Of a DNA stretch of 64,000 nt, positions 46,600 through 58,423 are shown piece by piece; the first letter of the stretch is position 1, and every line of letters begins with the position of its first letter. The DNA is from Microthyrium microscopicum (lineage: Eukaryota; Ascomycota; Dothideomycetes; Microthyriales; Microthyriaceae). The stretch spans positions 1,804,070 through 1,868,069 of the forward strand of contig MU004236.1 in the NCBI GenBank assembly GCA_010405405.1, given 5' to 3'. The translations under genes and the position numbers were made by a program. Below the pieces are notes generated by a model. That model did not search any database. It saw only the letters and a list, made by a program, of their open reading frames with translations, and was not told where the DNA came from.

Positions 46600-49500
46600 A
46601 AGACGTATAAGGGAATTACCTATTATAATTATAACCTATTTAGATATTATATAAATAAGTATAATAAGCCTCTAAGAGGCCCTTAAGCTATCTAAGAGTA
46701 AGGAAATTTTTTAGGATATAGAGGCTAGAGGAGGAACCTAAATACTATCCTTCTCTCATTAGAATTTAGAATTAACCTAAGAAAAGAGTAAGTATTATAA
46801 GGATTAAGAACCCTATCCTTATAATACTAGATTAGATTATAGAGGCATAAATTTAGATAATAGCTAACCTTCTTCTTATTATAGAAGACTAATCTATAAA
46901 CGTCCTTTTAGATACTAGTAGTTAAATTAATATTATTAATAAATAACTTACATAACGCTATAGCCTTAAGAAAGTAACTATAGAAAGTATCTAAGCTATA
47001 GGTTTTACTAATAATATAATAGGAAATAAATATTATAGTACATATTAGCTACGTTTTTATTATAAGAACTCCTTTAGTATCTATAAGGACGTTAAATACT
47101 ATTTCTTCTCTTTTAATTAGACTAAATATACTTACCTTATAGTATAGGGAACCTTCTTATAAGAGAAATATAATATCTTTATCTACTTAGAGCAGAAGAA
47201 GTAGCTATTTAAGAAAGAAAAGCTAAAATATAAGATTATAGACTAAAGTATATTTAAGAAAGGGCTATAAGAATATAGTAAGGTATTTAAACTAACTATA
47301 AAATTTAATAAGTACCTATACTTAAATAGTAGGAAAGTAGAGATTTCTAATATTAGCTTTAAGCTAAGCTTATAGGTAAATATTAATCTAAAGAATAGAC
47401 TACTATAAGAGCTATAGAATTTAGCCTCTTAAGTTAAGGCTAGAAATAAGAAGGAACCTATCCTTAAAGGTATTAAATATACTATTAAGATAACTATAGA
47501 CCCTCCTTTTAGACCTATCTATAACTTATTAGTAATAAAACTTAAGGTACTATAAGAATATCTTAAGTTAGCCCTTATAAAAGGCTAGATCTAGGAATTA
47601 ATTAGCCTAGCTAGAGTACTTATACTCTTTATACTTAAGAAGAATAAAGGATTATAACTTTATATAGATTACTACCTATTTAACGTAGTTACTATTAAGA
47701 ACTATTACTTACTCTCTTTAATAAGCAAAATATTAGATTAACTTAGTAGAGTAGTATACTATACTAAGATAAACCTTAAAAATACTTATACCTAGATACT
47801 TATTAGAGAATAAGATTAATAGAAGATAGCATTCTATACCTAATATAAATACTATAAATACTAAGTTATACCTTTTAGACTTACTAACGCCCTAGCTACG
47901 TTCTAAGCCTATATTTATAAAGTATTAGTAGAACTCTTAGATATTATCTATATTATCTACCTTAATAACATCTTTATCTTCTCTAAAATATATAAGGATT
48001 ATATTTATAACGTACGTATTATATTAAAATACCTACTAGCCGCTAAGCTTTATACTAACTCTAAGAAGTGCTAATTCTTTACTAATAAGGTAGAATTCCT
48101 TAGTTTTATAGTCTTTATAAAAGAAGTAAAAATAGATCTTAGTTAAGTTAAGTTTATTATAAAATAGCTAGAGCCTAAGAGCTATAATAATATATAAGTA
48201 TTTATTAGCTTTATAAATTTCTATCGTAGGTTTATTAAAGGCTACTTAAAGGTAGCAAAACCCTTAACTAACTTGCTTAAGGGTATATAACTTAGAAAGA
48301 AATATAAACCTTTTATCTAGATAAAGAAAGTAATATAAGCATTTTATACGCTTTATATAGCCTTTAATAAAGTTTCTATTCTTATATATTTTAATCTAAA
48401 GAAGAGGATCTACCTTAAAACTAATACGTTCTAATATATTATTATAAATATCCTTTCCTAGCTATAGAAAGATAGCTAATAGTATCCTATTACTTTCTAA
48501 TTAAGAAAATTAATAGAGGCTAAGATTAACTATTAAACCTATAACTAGGAGCTCTTTACTATTATTAAAGCTATAGAATATTAGTAATATTACCTTAAGG
48601 ATAGTTACTACCCTATTAAGATTCTAACTAACTATAATAACCTAGTAAGATTTATAAAATAGAAGAACTTAAATAAGCGCTAAGCGTACTAGGCAATTAT
48701 ATTAGTAAAGTATAATTTCTATATTAAGTATTAAAGTAGAAAGATAAATCCTATAGATATGTCGTTAAGACGACTTAACTATACTACTATAGAATAGGCT
48801 ATAAATAACTTGCTACCTACTCTTTAAAAGAAGCTAGGACTCCTCTTAAAGAAAGAATAGAAAAAGCTAGTCTTTATAAATAGTCTTAAGTTAATAAAGC
48901 AACTTATTAGTAAGATACTAATAATAAATAAGCATAACTTTATAAATAAGATATTTAATATTAAGTACTACTTAGTACTAAACGTATTAAGAATAGGTAA
49001 AATACCTTATAAGTAAATAAGTAGCTAAGATACTATAAGTAAGGAAAGTAAAGACTTTCTTAGCTCCTAAAAAGTAGTTACTATTCTAGACTACGTCTAT
49101 ATTCTAAGAACTATAATAAGAGAAGCAATATAAGACCTATATATTATAGATAAAGAAGCTCTAAACGCGCTAATTACTTTAGTCTAAGTTACTTAAGATA
49201 GCAATAAGGAACTTAGGCGTATCTAAGAAGTACTTAATACGTAGCTAGAGTCTAAAGAGACCTAATAGCTAAAGAATACTTAGTTAGTCTAAAGAGACTA
49301 CCTCTACTATAAGGGCTAACTATATATACCTTATAAGCCTACCTTAAGAAACGAACTCTTAATAATATACTATAATAACTTACTAACGAAATATCTAAAG
49401 GTTTAAGGCACTATAAAACTACTTTATAAATAGTTTTACTAGCTAAAGATAAAAGAGGACGTATAGGTATATATAAAGACTTGCCTAGTTTACTAAAGAA

Positions 49501-50420
49501 TAAAAGTAAGATAATATTAACTTTATAGTAAGTTAAAGTCTCTACCTTAACTAACTTAACTATAATAAGAAATTACTATAGACTTTATTATAGATTTACT
49601 ACCTTATAAACGTAAACTTATAACATTTAACGCTATATTAATAATTATAGATTAGTATACTAAATAAATAAGATATATTAAAACTATAAAAGATATAACT
49701 ACTAAAGAGCTAGTAGAACTTATAAAAAGAAGAGTTTTCTTAGAAAAAAGCCTACTAGTAAGTATTATATTAGATAGAGGATCTATCTTTATAAGTAAAT
49801 TTTAAACTAAATTATACTAGGCAAGAAAGGTAAAACGTAAGCTATCTATAGCCTAGTATCTATAAACTAATAACTAGACTAAGTAGTAAAACTTAGTATT
49901 AAGATATTACTTATAAGTCTTTACTACTAAAAATTAAATAAATTAGTTAAGCCTCCTACCTATAGCATAATAGGTAATAAATACGTCTTATAATAAGATA
50001 CTTAACTATACTCTAAATATAACTAAAATAAGATATAAACTAACCCTTTTAGTAGACCTCCTTATAAACCTTAAGAATAAGCTTAAAGAAGAGAGAAGTA
50101 AGGTAGTAATAGTAAAGTAAAGAGTAGTAAGAATAGAATAAGACTAAGAAAAGATAGTAGAACGCTAAGAAAAAGTAATAAAATACTAAGCTAAATTCTA
50201 TAATAAGAAGTATACCCTAATATTATTCTATATAGAAAATAAGGTCCTATTATTAATAGAGAATATTAAACTTAAACTACTAAGTAAGAAGCTAGCCCTT
50301 TATTATATAGGACTATTTAGTATCTAAGACGTAGTTAAAGAATAAGCCTACTAACTAAACCTCTTAATAGGCTACTAAATTTATAACGTCTTCTATATAT
50401 CTAAACTTAAGCTATATTAT
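46600..50420 (+). pseudogene. Gypsy gag-pol relic
   Basis: Protein-level similarity is visible only when stops are read through: protease, reverse transcriptase, RNase H and integrase segments in order, all in the LTR-defined sense direction. Diagnostic pieces are listed under the parent element. Most lost residues are explained by G-to-A and C-to-T changes, for example the catalytic Asp pair of RT to Asn-Asn and the protease Gly to Ser. No functional product is possible. Confidence 0.8.
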
Positions 50421-53400
50421 TAAAGAGAAGGTTAAGAAGAACTAGAGCTCTTTATAGCTATTAAGCTAAAAGATAAAGAAGAATAGAAGGTAAAAGCTAT
50501 CTTAAATAAAAGGAAATAGAAAGAGAAAGTTAAATACTTTATCTATTAGTAAAGCTATCTCCTAATCTATAACTCTTAAGAATAAGAAGAAGACTATAAG
50601 AATGCATAAGACTTAATTAAGGTTTTTAAAAAAGCTAGTAAACCTAAGTTTATTATTATAAAGAAAAGAAAAAGAAAAGAATAAAACTATAAAGAAAGGC
50701 GTTATAAGAGAGAGAAGATTTTTATATACTTTTTATTTACTATAGAAAAGTAACTAACTAGTAGAATAAAAAATAGAAAACTAAAAACAAAAATAGTAAA
50801 AATTATAGCTAAGTAAACTACTAGTAAGACGTAAACAAAACCTAAATAAAATTAAGGAGTCTTATAAGAGACTAGTAAGCTAATATTATAAAAAAAGGAC
50901 TCTCCTTTATAGAGATAGAAGGAGTAAACTACTAGTAAATATAATAAAAAATAAGAATTTTTTCTAAACGTTATAACTATAGATAGCAAGTTAATAAAAA
51001 GGCTAGTCCTAAAAAATATTAAGACTAGTAATTTACGCCTAAAGAAATAAATAAATATAGTATTTACGTAATTAAAACGCAACCTAATTACTAGACTCTA
51101 ACTCTATATATTAAAACGCTATAACTTTAAAAGTAAGCATTAGATACTATTAGTTACTCTAGAACTATTAAGAAAAGAGTACGTAATAAATATAGCTAAG
51201 GTAATTAGTACGCTATTAGTAGATAAGTAAGTAGATAAAGAAATATTATAGGTTATAGGTACTATAAGCGTAAGAAAAGGATAAAGATAGCTAGGATTAG
51301 TACTAATAGAATTAATACTACTATCTAGATTATAGTAAGTAGTTACTTTACTAATAATATAATGCTACTAAAATTAGTAGAAAAAATAGGCTATTTTATT
51401 AGTATATTAAGCCTAAGCCTAGGTAGCTAAAGAGGAGCTATAGAAGGGTAGTATAGTTTCTTTATTAAACTACTTAGTCTATATACTACTTATCTCCTTA
51501 TCCTTAACCTCCTTTATAGTAAGTAGATATACTATAAAGCGTAAGGTACTAACGTCTAAAATAAATTTAGGAGGCACATAGGCTCTAAATATAGTAATAT
51601 TCTCTCTATTTTAAACTAAGAGAAATAAGAAGTAGATATAAAAATAATTATCTTATATAGGTAGACTACTAGTAAGTAGAGATAATAGAAAGTTATTAGC
51701 AATAAAACCTAGCTCTTAGTAAGGATTAAGTAGTTTAAAGCTTTCTAGGTAGATTCTTATAAGCTAGATAGGTACTTAAACTTATAACTAAGTATAGGAC
51801 ATAGGTAGAAGATAATTCTAAGAATAATAGTTAGTAGAAGTACAACTTATAAATAAAATATAAAAGAACCTATACTAAGACGCTAGATATTATTAGCTTA
51901 CTTTAGTATATCTCTAATATAACTAAGTATAGCGTAAATATAGAATACTATATCTAAGGCTATAGAATAGCTATAGCCTTCTAAGTAACCCTCTATACAA
52001 CGCTAAGTTATAACGAAAGTATTATAGGTTTATTAATAACGTATTAACTCCTTATTATAGATATAGTACGCATTACTATACTAATAAAACTTAATAAAGG
52101 AACCTAAAGGCGTAATAACTATAATAAAACTTATAGGATTAAGAGATATAAAGTAGATATATAAGTAGATTAGGTTATTTACGATCTTATTAAAGACTAT
52201 AAGTACCTAAACAAAGGTTAATACGTAAGCTATATCTAAATTACTAATAAGATACTTATAATATTATAATAGTACTTTTAATAGGTATAGTAACAGTACT
52301 TAGTAAAGTTATCTTTATAATTATACGTAGTACCTTATAAGATATAGCTATTATTAAGACGATAATAGACTATATTATTAATAATATTCTATAAATATTA
52401 GAGGTAATATAGAAAAAGAAGTAAAGTAAGTATGGCTTAAGAGTAAGATATAATCTAAGTAATATTCTATAAAGGTACAAGTTAGTAAAAGAATTAGGTA
52501 AGTTACTTATAATATACTTACTATAAAGGCCTACTACTAAGTAGTCTAGGCTATAGAACCTAAGTCTATATCTTCTAGCTTATTAAGCAAGTTATCTAAC
52601 TTAGACTCTTTACTATCTAGAAATAATATATAAAGTAGCGCAAGAGTACCTTAGCAAGTAGATTACTTCTTAATTATAAAACGAGTAGTAAATAGCTACA
52701 AAAGCTCTAGTAATAGAGTATCTTTATAATAACGTTTTTTATTAGCCTAAGAGGCGCGCGAAATATAAGTTAGCTACGAAGTAAGGTTAGTAATTAAGTT
52801 AATTATAATAGTATTAAGAGGTACTTAGAGTAAGTAATAAAAGCTATTAATGCTACGTTAGGCTAAATGAGAAATGAATAGCAGATTAGTATTAGTAATA
52901 ATATAGCCTAAGGGTAATAAGACGTAAGGAGTTAATAAGCTTCTCTAAGGCTCTAAGAGAGCTACTTAGTTAATAAGTTAGACTAAGTTATAATTATATA
53001 ACTTAAGCCTTTTAAGGACGCGCTAAGGACTCTACGAAGTATAAAGAGTAGTAGAATGCTAATAAGTTATATACTTAGAAGATTAGCTACTACATTACTA
53101 AGATTATTAGAACTCCTAAAAGGTATAATATATTCCTAAAGAATAATTATCTAGGTTAAGGTTAACTAACTACTTACTCTCCTACGAATTATTATCGTTA
53201 ATAAAGTTATTATTACTAAAGGAATTAATGTTAATAAAGTCCTAATAGGACGAACTATTACTATATAAACTACTAAAATAATAATAGGAAGATATTATAA
53301 GAAAATAATTAAAATACTATTAGAACGTACGTTAAAAGGCTAAAAGTATTAAAAATAGGCAAAAAGAGTATAAATAGAATACGAAAAGGGTATAAATTAA

Positions 53401-53706
53401 ATTAAGAACTCTAAAGAAACATAGTTTTTAAAACTTTTAAAATTTTAGATAGGTAATATGCTTATAAATTACTTATAAGAAGAAGAGGTTATAGTATTAA
53501 GGAGATAGAGTATTATAGTCTTAAAATATTTTAGTATTATATATATACGCAATACCTTTATAATAAATAGAGTTATTATTACCTATATAATAAGTACTAT
53601 AGTAACTCTAAAGGTAAGAATACTATAAGTTAAGACTATACTTACTAAAAAAGGAAAGCATAATAGCTAAGTTATTAAGAGTAACTTCCTTTAAAAGAGA
53701 AGGCTT

Positions 53707-54024
53707 TATTATAGACTCCTATAGACTTGCTATAAAGGTATAAGCATTCTACTACCTCTTTGCTTTCTCTACTCTTATAGTACGCTATAGGAAGGCTCTT
53801 TACTAATAAACTACTAAATTAACGTAGATAGTACTTACCCTTTACTATAATAGGACGAAGCTAAATAGAGCTAAAGATAAGAAGGAGAGGTAGCCTTACT
53901 AAAGAGGAGATAGAGAGGAGTATAAGTAAAGGAGTAGACTTAATCTTTAGAAAGATTAAGTATTAGTCTTATCTTAATACTAGTTCTTAGAATCTATTTT
54001 CCTTGCTTTAAACTATTTTTTATA
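53707..54024 (+). repeat. Right LTR (318 bp)
   Basis: Starts TATTATAGACTCC, a more heavily mutated copy of the left LTR start. Shares blocks such as CTCTACTCTTATAGTACGCTAT and GATTAAGTATTAGTCTTATC with the left copy. A purine-rich tract (AAAAGAGAAGG, ~53693) precedes it, as expected for second-strand priming. Confidence 0.85.
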
Positions 54025-54029
54025 AATTC
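54025..54029. repeat. Target site duplication, right copy (AATTC)
   Basis: Matches 45252-45256 and directly follows the right LTR. Confidence 0.8.
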
Positions 54030-55883
54030 TAACTATTACTACTAATAATATCTTTTAAATTTTACTACTAATTATATTCTATAGAACTAAAAATAAGAAG
54101 AAGAGTTATATTAATAAGATAAAAGGCTTATACTACTATAATAATATTTATATAAAGTATAATAAGATAGCGTAGAATAATAATAAATTAATATAGTAGT
54201 AGTTAAAAGAGATATATTTAAAAGAAATAAATATAGCCTTAGAAGAGTATTCTAGTAGTCTTAATAGTCTTAATAACTCTAAAGATATTCTATAGCCTTT
54301 TATCTTAAGTAATTCTTTTCTTATATCTTCTTAAAATAGAAATATTTTAATACTAATTATAAAATTTAGAGCTTAATTTAATAATATCTTTACTATATTT
54401 TAGCTCTATTATAATATCTTTAATATCTTATACCTCTTTAATATCTATAATATCTATAATATCTACTTTTAATTCTTTTATTCTTATTATAAACGTCTTC
54501 TCTACTTATAAAATAGCTTCTATTAAGTAAATCTATAAAGATAATAATATTATTATTACTATTATTCTTCCTAATTATATATCTAAAATTTAACTATTTA
54601 ACGTTAGTATAAATAAGTTCTTTAATTAAATAGTTAAGAAACTATAAGATATATAGGCCCTTATATTTTACTAATAAGATTACTTTAAAGACTTCTCTAA
54701 TATAAAATTTATAAAATCTTTAGAATAAATAATATCTTAATACTACGTATTTATAATATATATTATAGAATAGGTATAAAATTAAATATATACTTATAAT
54801 ACTAAAGTTATTAGGCGCTTCTTTATAGCTATAAAATTAAATAACTAGTTAAGTACTATTATTATAGAAAAGAAGTATAATATTAGTATTAAAGATTTAT
54901 TAGTACTACTAGACTTTTTAAATTAGTATTTAATAAAGCTAGAATCTATTAAAGCTACTACTACTAAAGAGAATAACTAGTAAAAGAAGGTTAATAATTC
55001 TAAGATATATATACCTAATATTAGTAATAATAATAGTATAGAATATTATAATAAAAATAAGATTAAAAATACTAAAGATACTATAGATATTAAAGTTATT
55101 TAAGATATTAAAAATACTAAAGATACTACTATAAATATTAATTTAAATAAAGATAAAAATAATAGATTTATAATATCCTTTATAATAATAATAAATACTT
55201 TACTATAAAATTTACCTATACTTATTCTACTAAAGATATCTTTACTATTTATTATGCCTTAGCCTATTCTTCTTATTCTTCTAATTCTATAACCTCTTTA
55301 CCTTTAGAATTAGTATTTAATACTACTATCTAATATCCCTCCTTAAATTAAATTCTATAGTAAACTTAAAGAGTTAAATCCTATCTATTTTATATAGTAG
55401 AATATTCTTAAGTTACTAAAATAAATACTTAAAGACTAGTATTAATAGCTTTCTAAATAGGCCTATAATCCTACTCTAGAACCTATTTAAAATATTAAGA
55501 TAGAATATTTAATAGTAATATTCTATTAGTAATAAGACTTATAATATTAGTTATTTAGCATTAAATTAGATAGTATTCTTAATCTATAGTAAATCTAATA
55601 AAGTTAAGAAAATTATTAGTAATAACTAAGTAATATTAGTATTAAAAAAAGCGCTTTAATTTATATACCTATATATAATTCTATATTATCTAGTTCTTAA
55701 TATTTTAAGCTTTAAATATACCTATTTTAGTATTAGAATTCCTTATTTAAGATAATATAAAGTTAAATAGGATTATAGGGTTTATAATTACAAAAATAGA
55801 TTAGTAGTAATTTACTACGGAAGGCATTTTTACATAAACCACGCTAAAAACGCCATTAAACGCCCTCTCTCTATGCACGTCAC

Positions 55884-55910
55884 ATTGCTTATTTCACTGT
55901 TTTCTTACGG
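55884..55910 (-). repeat. Right terminal inverted repeat of outer element
   Basis: Reverse-complements the left TIR (24/27). Unlike the left end, the ~100 bp just inside it (55800-55883) still has normal base composition, so mutation did not spread evenly. Confidence 0.8.
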
Positions 55911-56641
55911 TAAGAGTATCAACTCAAGCTCTGTAGAGTGTTGGACAGCCGGATACCATACACGCCAAGTCCCAGGCTCCCTACGAGCTGGAATCCAGCC
56001 GAAATCCCACCATTATTGACAGGCCTTGATTACCATCTAAAAACGAAAAGGCTCACACTTTGTCCCAGCAGTCTGTAGCGCTTGCTGAATCATTGCCAGC
56101 CAAAGTGTCACTACTGTGGAAGACTGCCCCCGCGCTTCATCAGCCGCTCGCACCTGTTCCTTTCTGTCGGTTTTCTCAGTTTTTGTTGGAATTGCTTGCC
56201 CACGCGCAGCGGCCCAGTCGCTCTTCCGACGTCGTATCCTACTCTACGCTTGACCTCCCTTTTTCTCACTTCCTGACTTCTGACTGCTACTTTTTACGCA
56301 TCTACTGCCCGTTTTCATCCCTCTATTCTCAGTTCAAGCCCACAAGCCCATCGCCCGTCCTCATCCCGTGTCTCCTCTCCTCCATGTAAGTTCAACTCTC
56401 AAAACCCACTTCAGCCTCCCTTTCCTTCTCTCTTCTCTCAACATCTATCATTCAACACCCACCTATATATTCGCCGACCCAGCCACTGATCACCATCACG
56501 ACCTAAGCCATCCTTTCTGAACTAATTGGAAACATAGACAGCTTATTGGTACTTCCTTGCCGGGCCAAATGAACACACGTGTGTAACAATCAAAGGCACG
56601 CGCTCACAAGTTCCGCTGTCTTCAGCGGAACATTTCACACC
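55911..56641. other. Promoter and leader of the downstream polyQ/PPxY gene
   Basis: Normal-composition sequence begins exactly at the transposon end. Strong pyrimidine tracts occur at ~56150-56170, 56230-56290 and 56389-56470, typical of fungal promoters and leaders. CATGTAAGTT at ~56383 could be a leader intron donor. Open frames at 56060-56389 lack protein character. Confidence 0.5.
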
Positions 56642-58423
56642 ATGTTCAATGCCAACGAATCACAAACGCTGATGCTTCGTCCGAGGCAACAACAACAGCA
56701 ACAGCAGCAACAACAACCGCTACATCAACAACCACCACAGCCACAACGTTCTCCAGAGAGCCAATTACCTCGCGGAGAATGCAGATTCATAATTCCTGAG
56801 TTGGATACCGAAGGCAATCGCCAAAGGTGCACATGTGTCTCATATTGCCTCAACAAAGGTGTCCCGGGACTATTATGTGGTTGTGGTCATCAGGCATGGC
56901 ATCATGTCACCGAGCCCACCGGCGCCTTCGTCCCTGTTGCTGACCATCTTGCATTGATTGATCAATTCAAGAAACTCGAAGAGCACACAAGAAAGCTACA
57001 GGATGAGGTTGTGCGGGAACGAAAAGACCGGGATCGTCACCTTCGCGAACTTCAAAGTGTTCAGTTCAATGCTCTTGGCCAGTTGAGATATTACGTTGAC
57101 GATAGGATCGAAAAACTGCGGTTGCATGCTGAAGATAAGATGGAAGGCTTGGAAGATAAAGCAACCGAGCTTGCCGATATAAGAAGACAAGTGTCAGACC
57201 TTGACGAAATTGTCATGCGTCTAGAGGACAGGATCGATTCTGGAAAGCGGGCATCACGATCAATGACCCCACTCCTCGAAGGACAAAAGAGTCCTTCAAC
57301 TCCTCTTCTCCCCGAAAGAGTCACTGCCGAACTTCCCTTCCGGAGCGTAGCACAGTCTGAAGCTTGGGACGTCAGAGTGATACTCGTACCCTCCAAACAC
57401 ATCGCATTCGCCTTCAGCATAGACAGCCTTCCCTACCAGAGATGCCAAACCCGTGGCCTTCACCAAGATATACGGTTAAGAAACCACTCTAGCGAGACAT
57501 TTGTTGCCAGCGTAGAGAACGTTTTCATGGGAATTCTACGCCGACGACCATGGATGCCATTACAATGTCTAAAGTCGTCAGACATGTCTCTCTGCCAGCT
57601 TCGAAGTCGTGCCTTTGATCCTACATCCTGGGACTACGAGTTCCTTGAATCTCAGTGTATGGCTCATGATAAACTCCAAGGCGAGATCATATTTATTGCT
57701 TTGCAGCACGAAGAACTGAGCTGGGAGGAGATTCGGTCGCTTCCAAGCATATTTGGTGCCGATGAATCCTGCTGGGAGTATCATGAGGAGCTAGACAGCT
57801 CCAAGGCCAAGGATTCCATTGCCGCCGAAGACCGAATGGAAACCGAACGCTCACGACCTGCCGATACAGAGTCCATTATAAGCGAGTTCCCACCTCCGTA
57901 CACATCTCGCGCATCGATGTATTCACCGGACACTCCTCGTCAAGGTCCTCTACGCCAGAGCCCTCTCGATGTGCTCGCAGGTGCCGCTGCTGGCTCAACA
58001 GGTCTCGCGGCTCCCAGTATCTCGGAACGCAGCACATACTCTGCACCCAGCATAATATCAGAGCGAAGCGTCACCTCGATGGGTAGCATTGACAGCACTC
58101 TTGCTCTCTCTGAAGCCGATGAGCACCGCACCAAACGCACCAAACGTGGCATGTTCATGGTTCGTTCGCCTTCGCAGCCACATCTTGGATCGCCACCCGG
58201 GACCAGCATTCACTCGGCACCTTCTTCTCCCCCACAAGGTCAAATATACTACTCTGGACGGGCCAAGCGGAAGATCCAGCCAACTCAAAAGGTTCGCGAA
58301 CCAATGGACTGGCGCCCAAGTGAATTTTCACTCAAGAATATACTTCACCGCAACGACAGCAAAGAGAAGCGACCTTCGACGAGTGGAACCGGCTCCATCA
58401 ACCAATCCGAAATGTCTTCATGA
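56642..58423 (+). CDS. Uncharacterised protein with polyQ tract, Cys/His cluster, coiled coil and PPxY motif
   Basis: Intronless, 593 aa from the ATG at 56642 (context CACCATG); the frame is open further upstream but lacks an ATG. A glutamine tract (QQQQQQQQQQ, ~residues 17-26) is followed by a compact Cys/His cluster (C-T-C-x3-C-x8-C-x-C-G-H-x3-H-H, ~residues 63-87) that may bind zinc. A coiled coil spans ~105-220. A globular middle (~245-390) precedes a Ser/Pro-rich tail with FPPPYTS (a PPxY motif able to bind WW domains, as in Nedd4/Rsp5 ligases) and Ser-rich repeats (ISERS). I do not recognise the family. The clean frame and normal composition right next to the transposon island suggest a conserved single-copy gene. 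Confidence 0.8.
   Translation: MFNANESQTLMLRPRQQQQQQQQQQPLHQQPPQPQRSPESQLPRGECRFIIPELDTEGNRQRCTCVSYCLNKGVPGLLCGCGHQAWHHVTEPTGAFVPVADHLALIDQFKKLEEHTRKLQDEVVRERKDRDRHLRELQSVQFNALGQLRYYVDDRIEKLRLHAEDKMEGLEDKATELADIRRQVSDLDEIVMRLEDRIDSGKRASRSMTPLLEGQKSPSTPLLPERVTAELPFRSVAQSEAWDVRVILVPSKHIAFAFSIDSLPYQRCQTRGLHQDIRLRNHSSETFVASVENVFMGILRRRPWMPLQCLKSSDMSLCQLRSRAFDPTSWDYEFLESQCMAHDKLQGEIIFIALQHEELSWEEIRSLPSIFGADESCWEYHEELDSSKAKDSIAAEDRMETERSRPADTESIISEFPPPYTSRASMYSPDTPRQGPLRQSPLDVLAGAAAGSTGLAAPSISERSTYSAPSIISERSVTSMGSIDSTLALSEADEHRTKRTKRGMFMVRSPSQPHLGSPPGTSIHSAPSSPPQGQIYYSGRAKRKIQPTQKVREPMDWRPSEFSLKNILHRNDSKEKRPSTSGTGSINQSEMSS
56690..56722. repeat. CAA/CAG trinucleotide run encoding polyglutamine
   Basis: Mixed CAA and CAG codons give about ten consecutive glutamines, then further interrupted Gln/Pro. 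Likely length-polymorphic. Confidence 0.8.

Larger units (their letters stand above)
45257..54024 (+). mobile_element. Full-length but decayed Ty3/Gypsy LTR retrotransposon
   Basis: 8,768 bp bounded by two 318-bp direct repeats and flanked by a perfect 5-bp duplication AATTC (45252-45256, 54025-54029). Relics read in order on the plus strand. A mutated zinc-knuckle region lies near 46620. Protease DTS (from DTG) is near 46905. Reverse transcriptase includes YLNNIFIF near 47958, where the YLDD aspartates read Asn. RNase H is near 48400-48560. The integrase core has ITIDFI near 49570 and LDRGSIF near 49770. Gag-protease-RT-RNaseH-integrase order makes it Gypsy rather than Copia. Stops are everywhere, so it is dead. 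About 3.1 kb separate the end of pol from the right LTR, more than a minimal element needs. Confidence 0.88.
43905..55910. mobile_element. RIP-mutated nested transposon island: outer TIR element carrying an inserted Gypsy element
   Basis: The ends are inverted: the left starts CCGTAAGAAAGTAGTGAAAT and the right, reverse-complemented, starts CCGTAAGAAAACAGTGAAAT. They match at 24 of 27 positions. Both ends abut TA (43903-43904 and 55911-55912), as for a TA target duplication. Removing the inner Gypsy element and one AATTC copy leaves ~3.23 kb. The block is extremely AT-rich and almost lacks CA and TG dinucleotides, so no open frame survives. TA duplication with TIRs suggests a Tc1/mariner-pogo-type DNA transposon, but I could not recognise a transposase, and 3.2 kb is long for that group. 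Confidence 0.75.

Noticed and set aside
50852-51082. 76-codon open frame inside the AT-rich island
   Set aside because: Composition (Phe/Leu/Tyr/Ile) is what random TA-rich DNA gives, and its surroundings are RIP-mutated.
43901-55914. Starship giant element, considered because the island ends contain TTAC
   Set aside because: Long TIRs, only ~3.2 kb of non-Gypsy sequence and no recognisable tyrosine recombinase (captain) or cargo genes argue against it.
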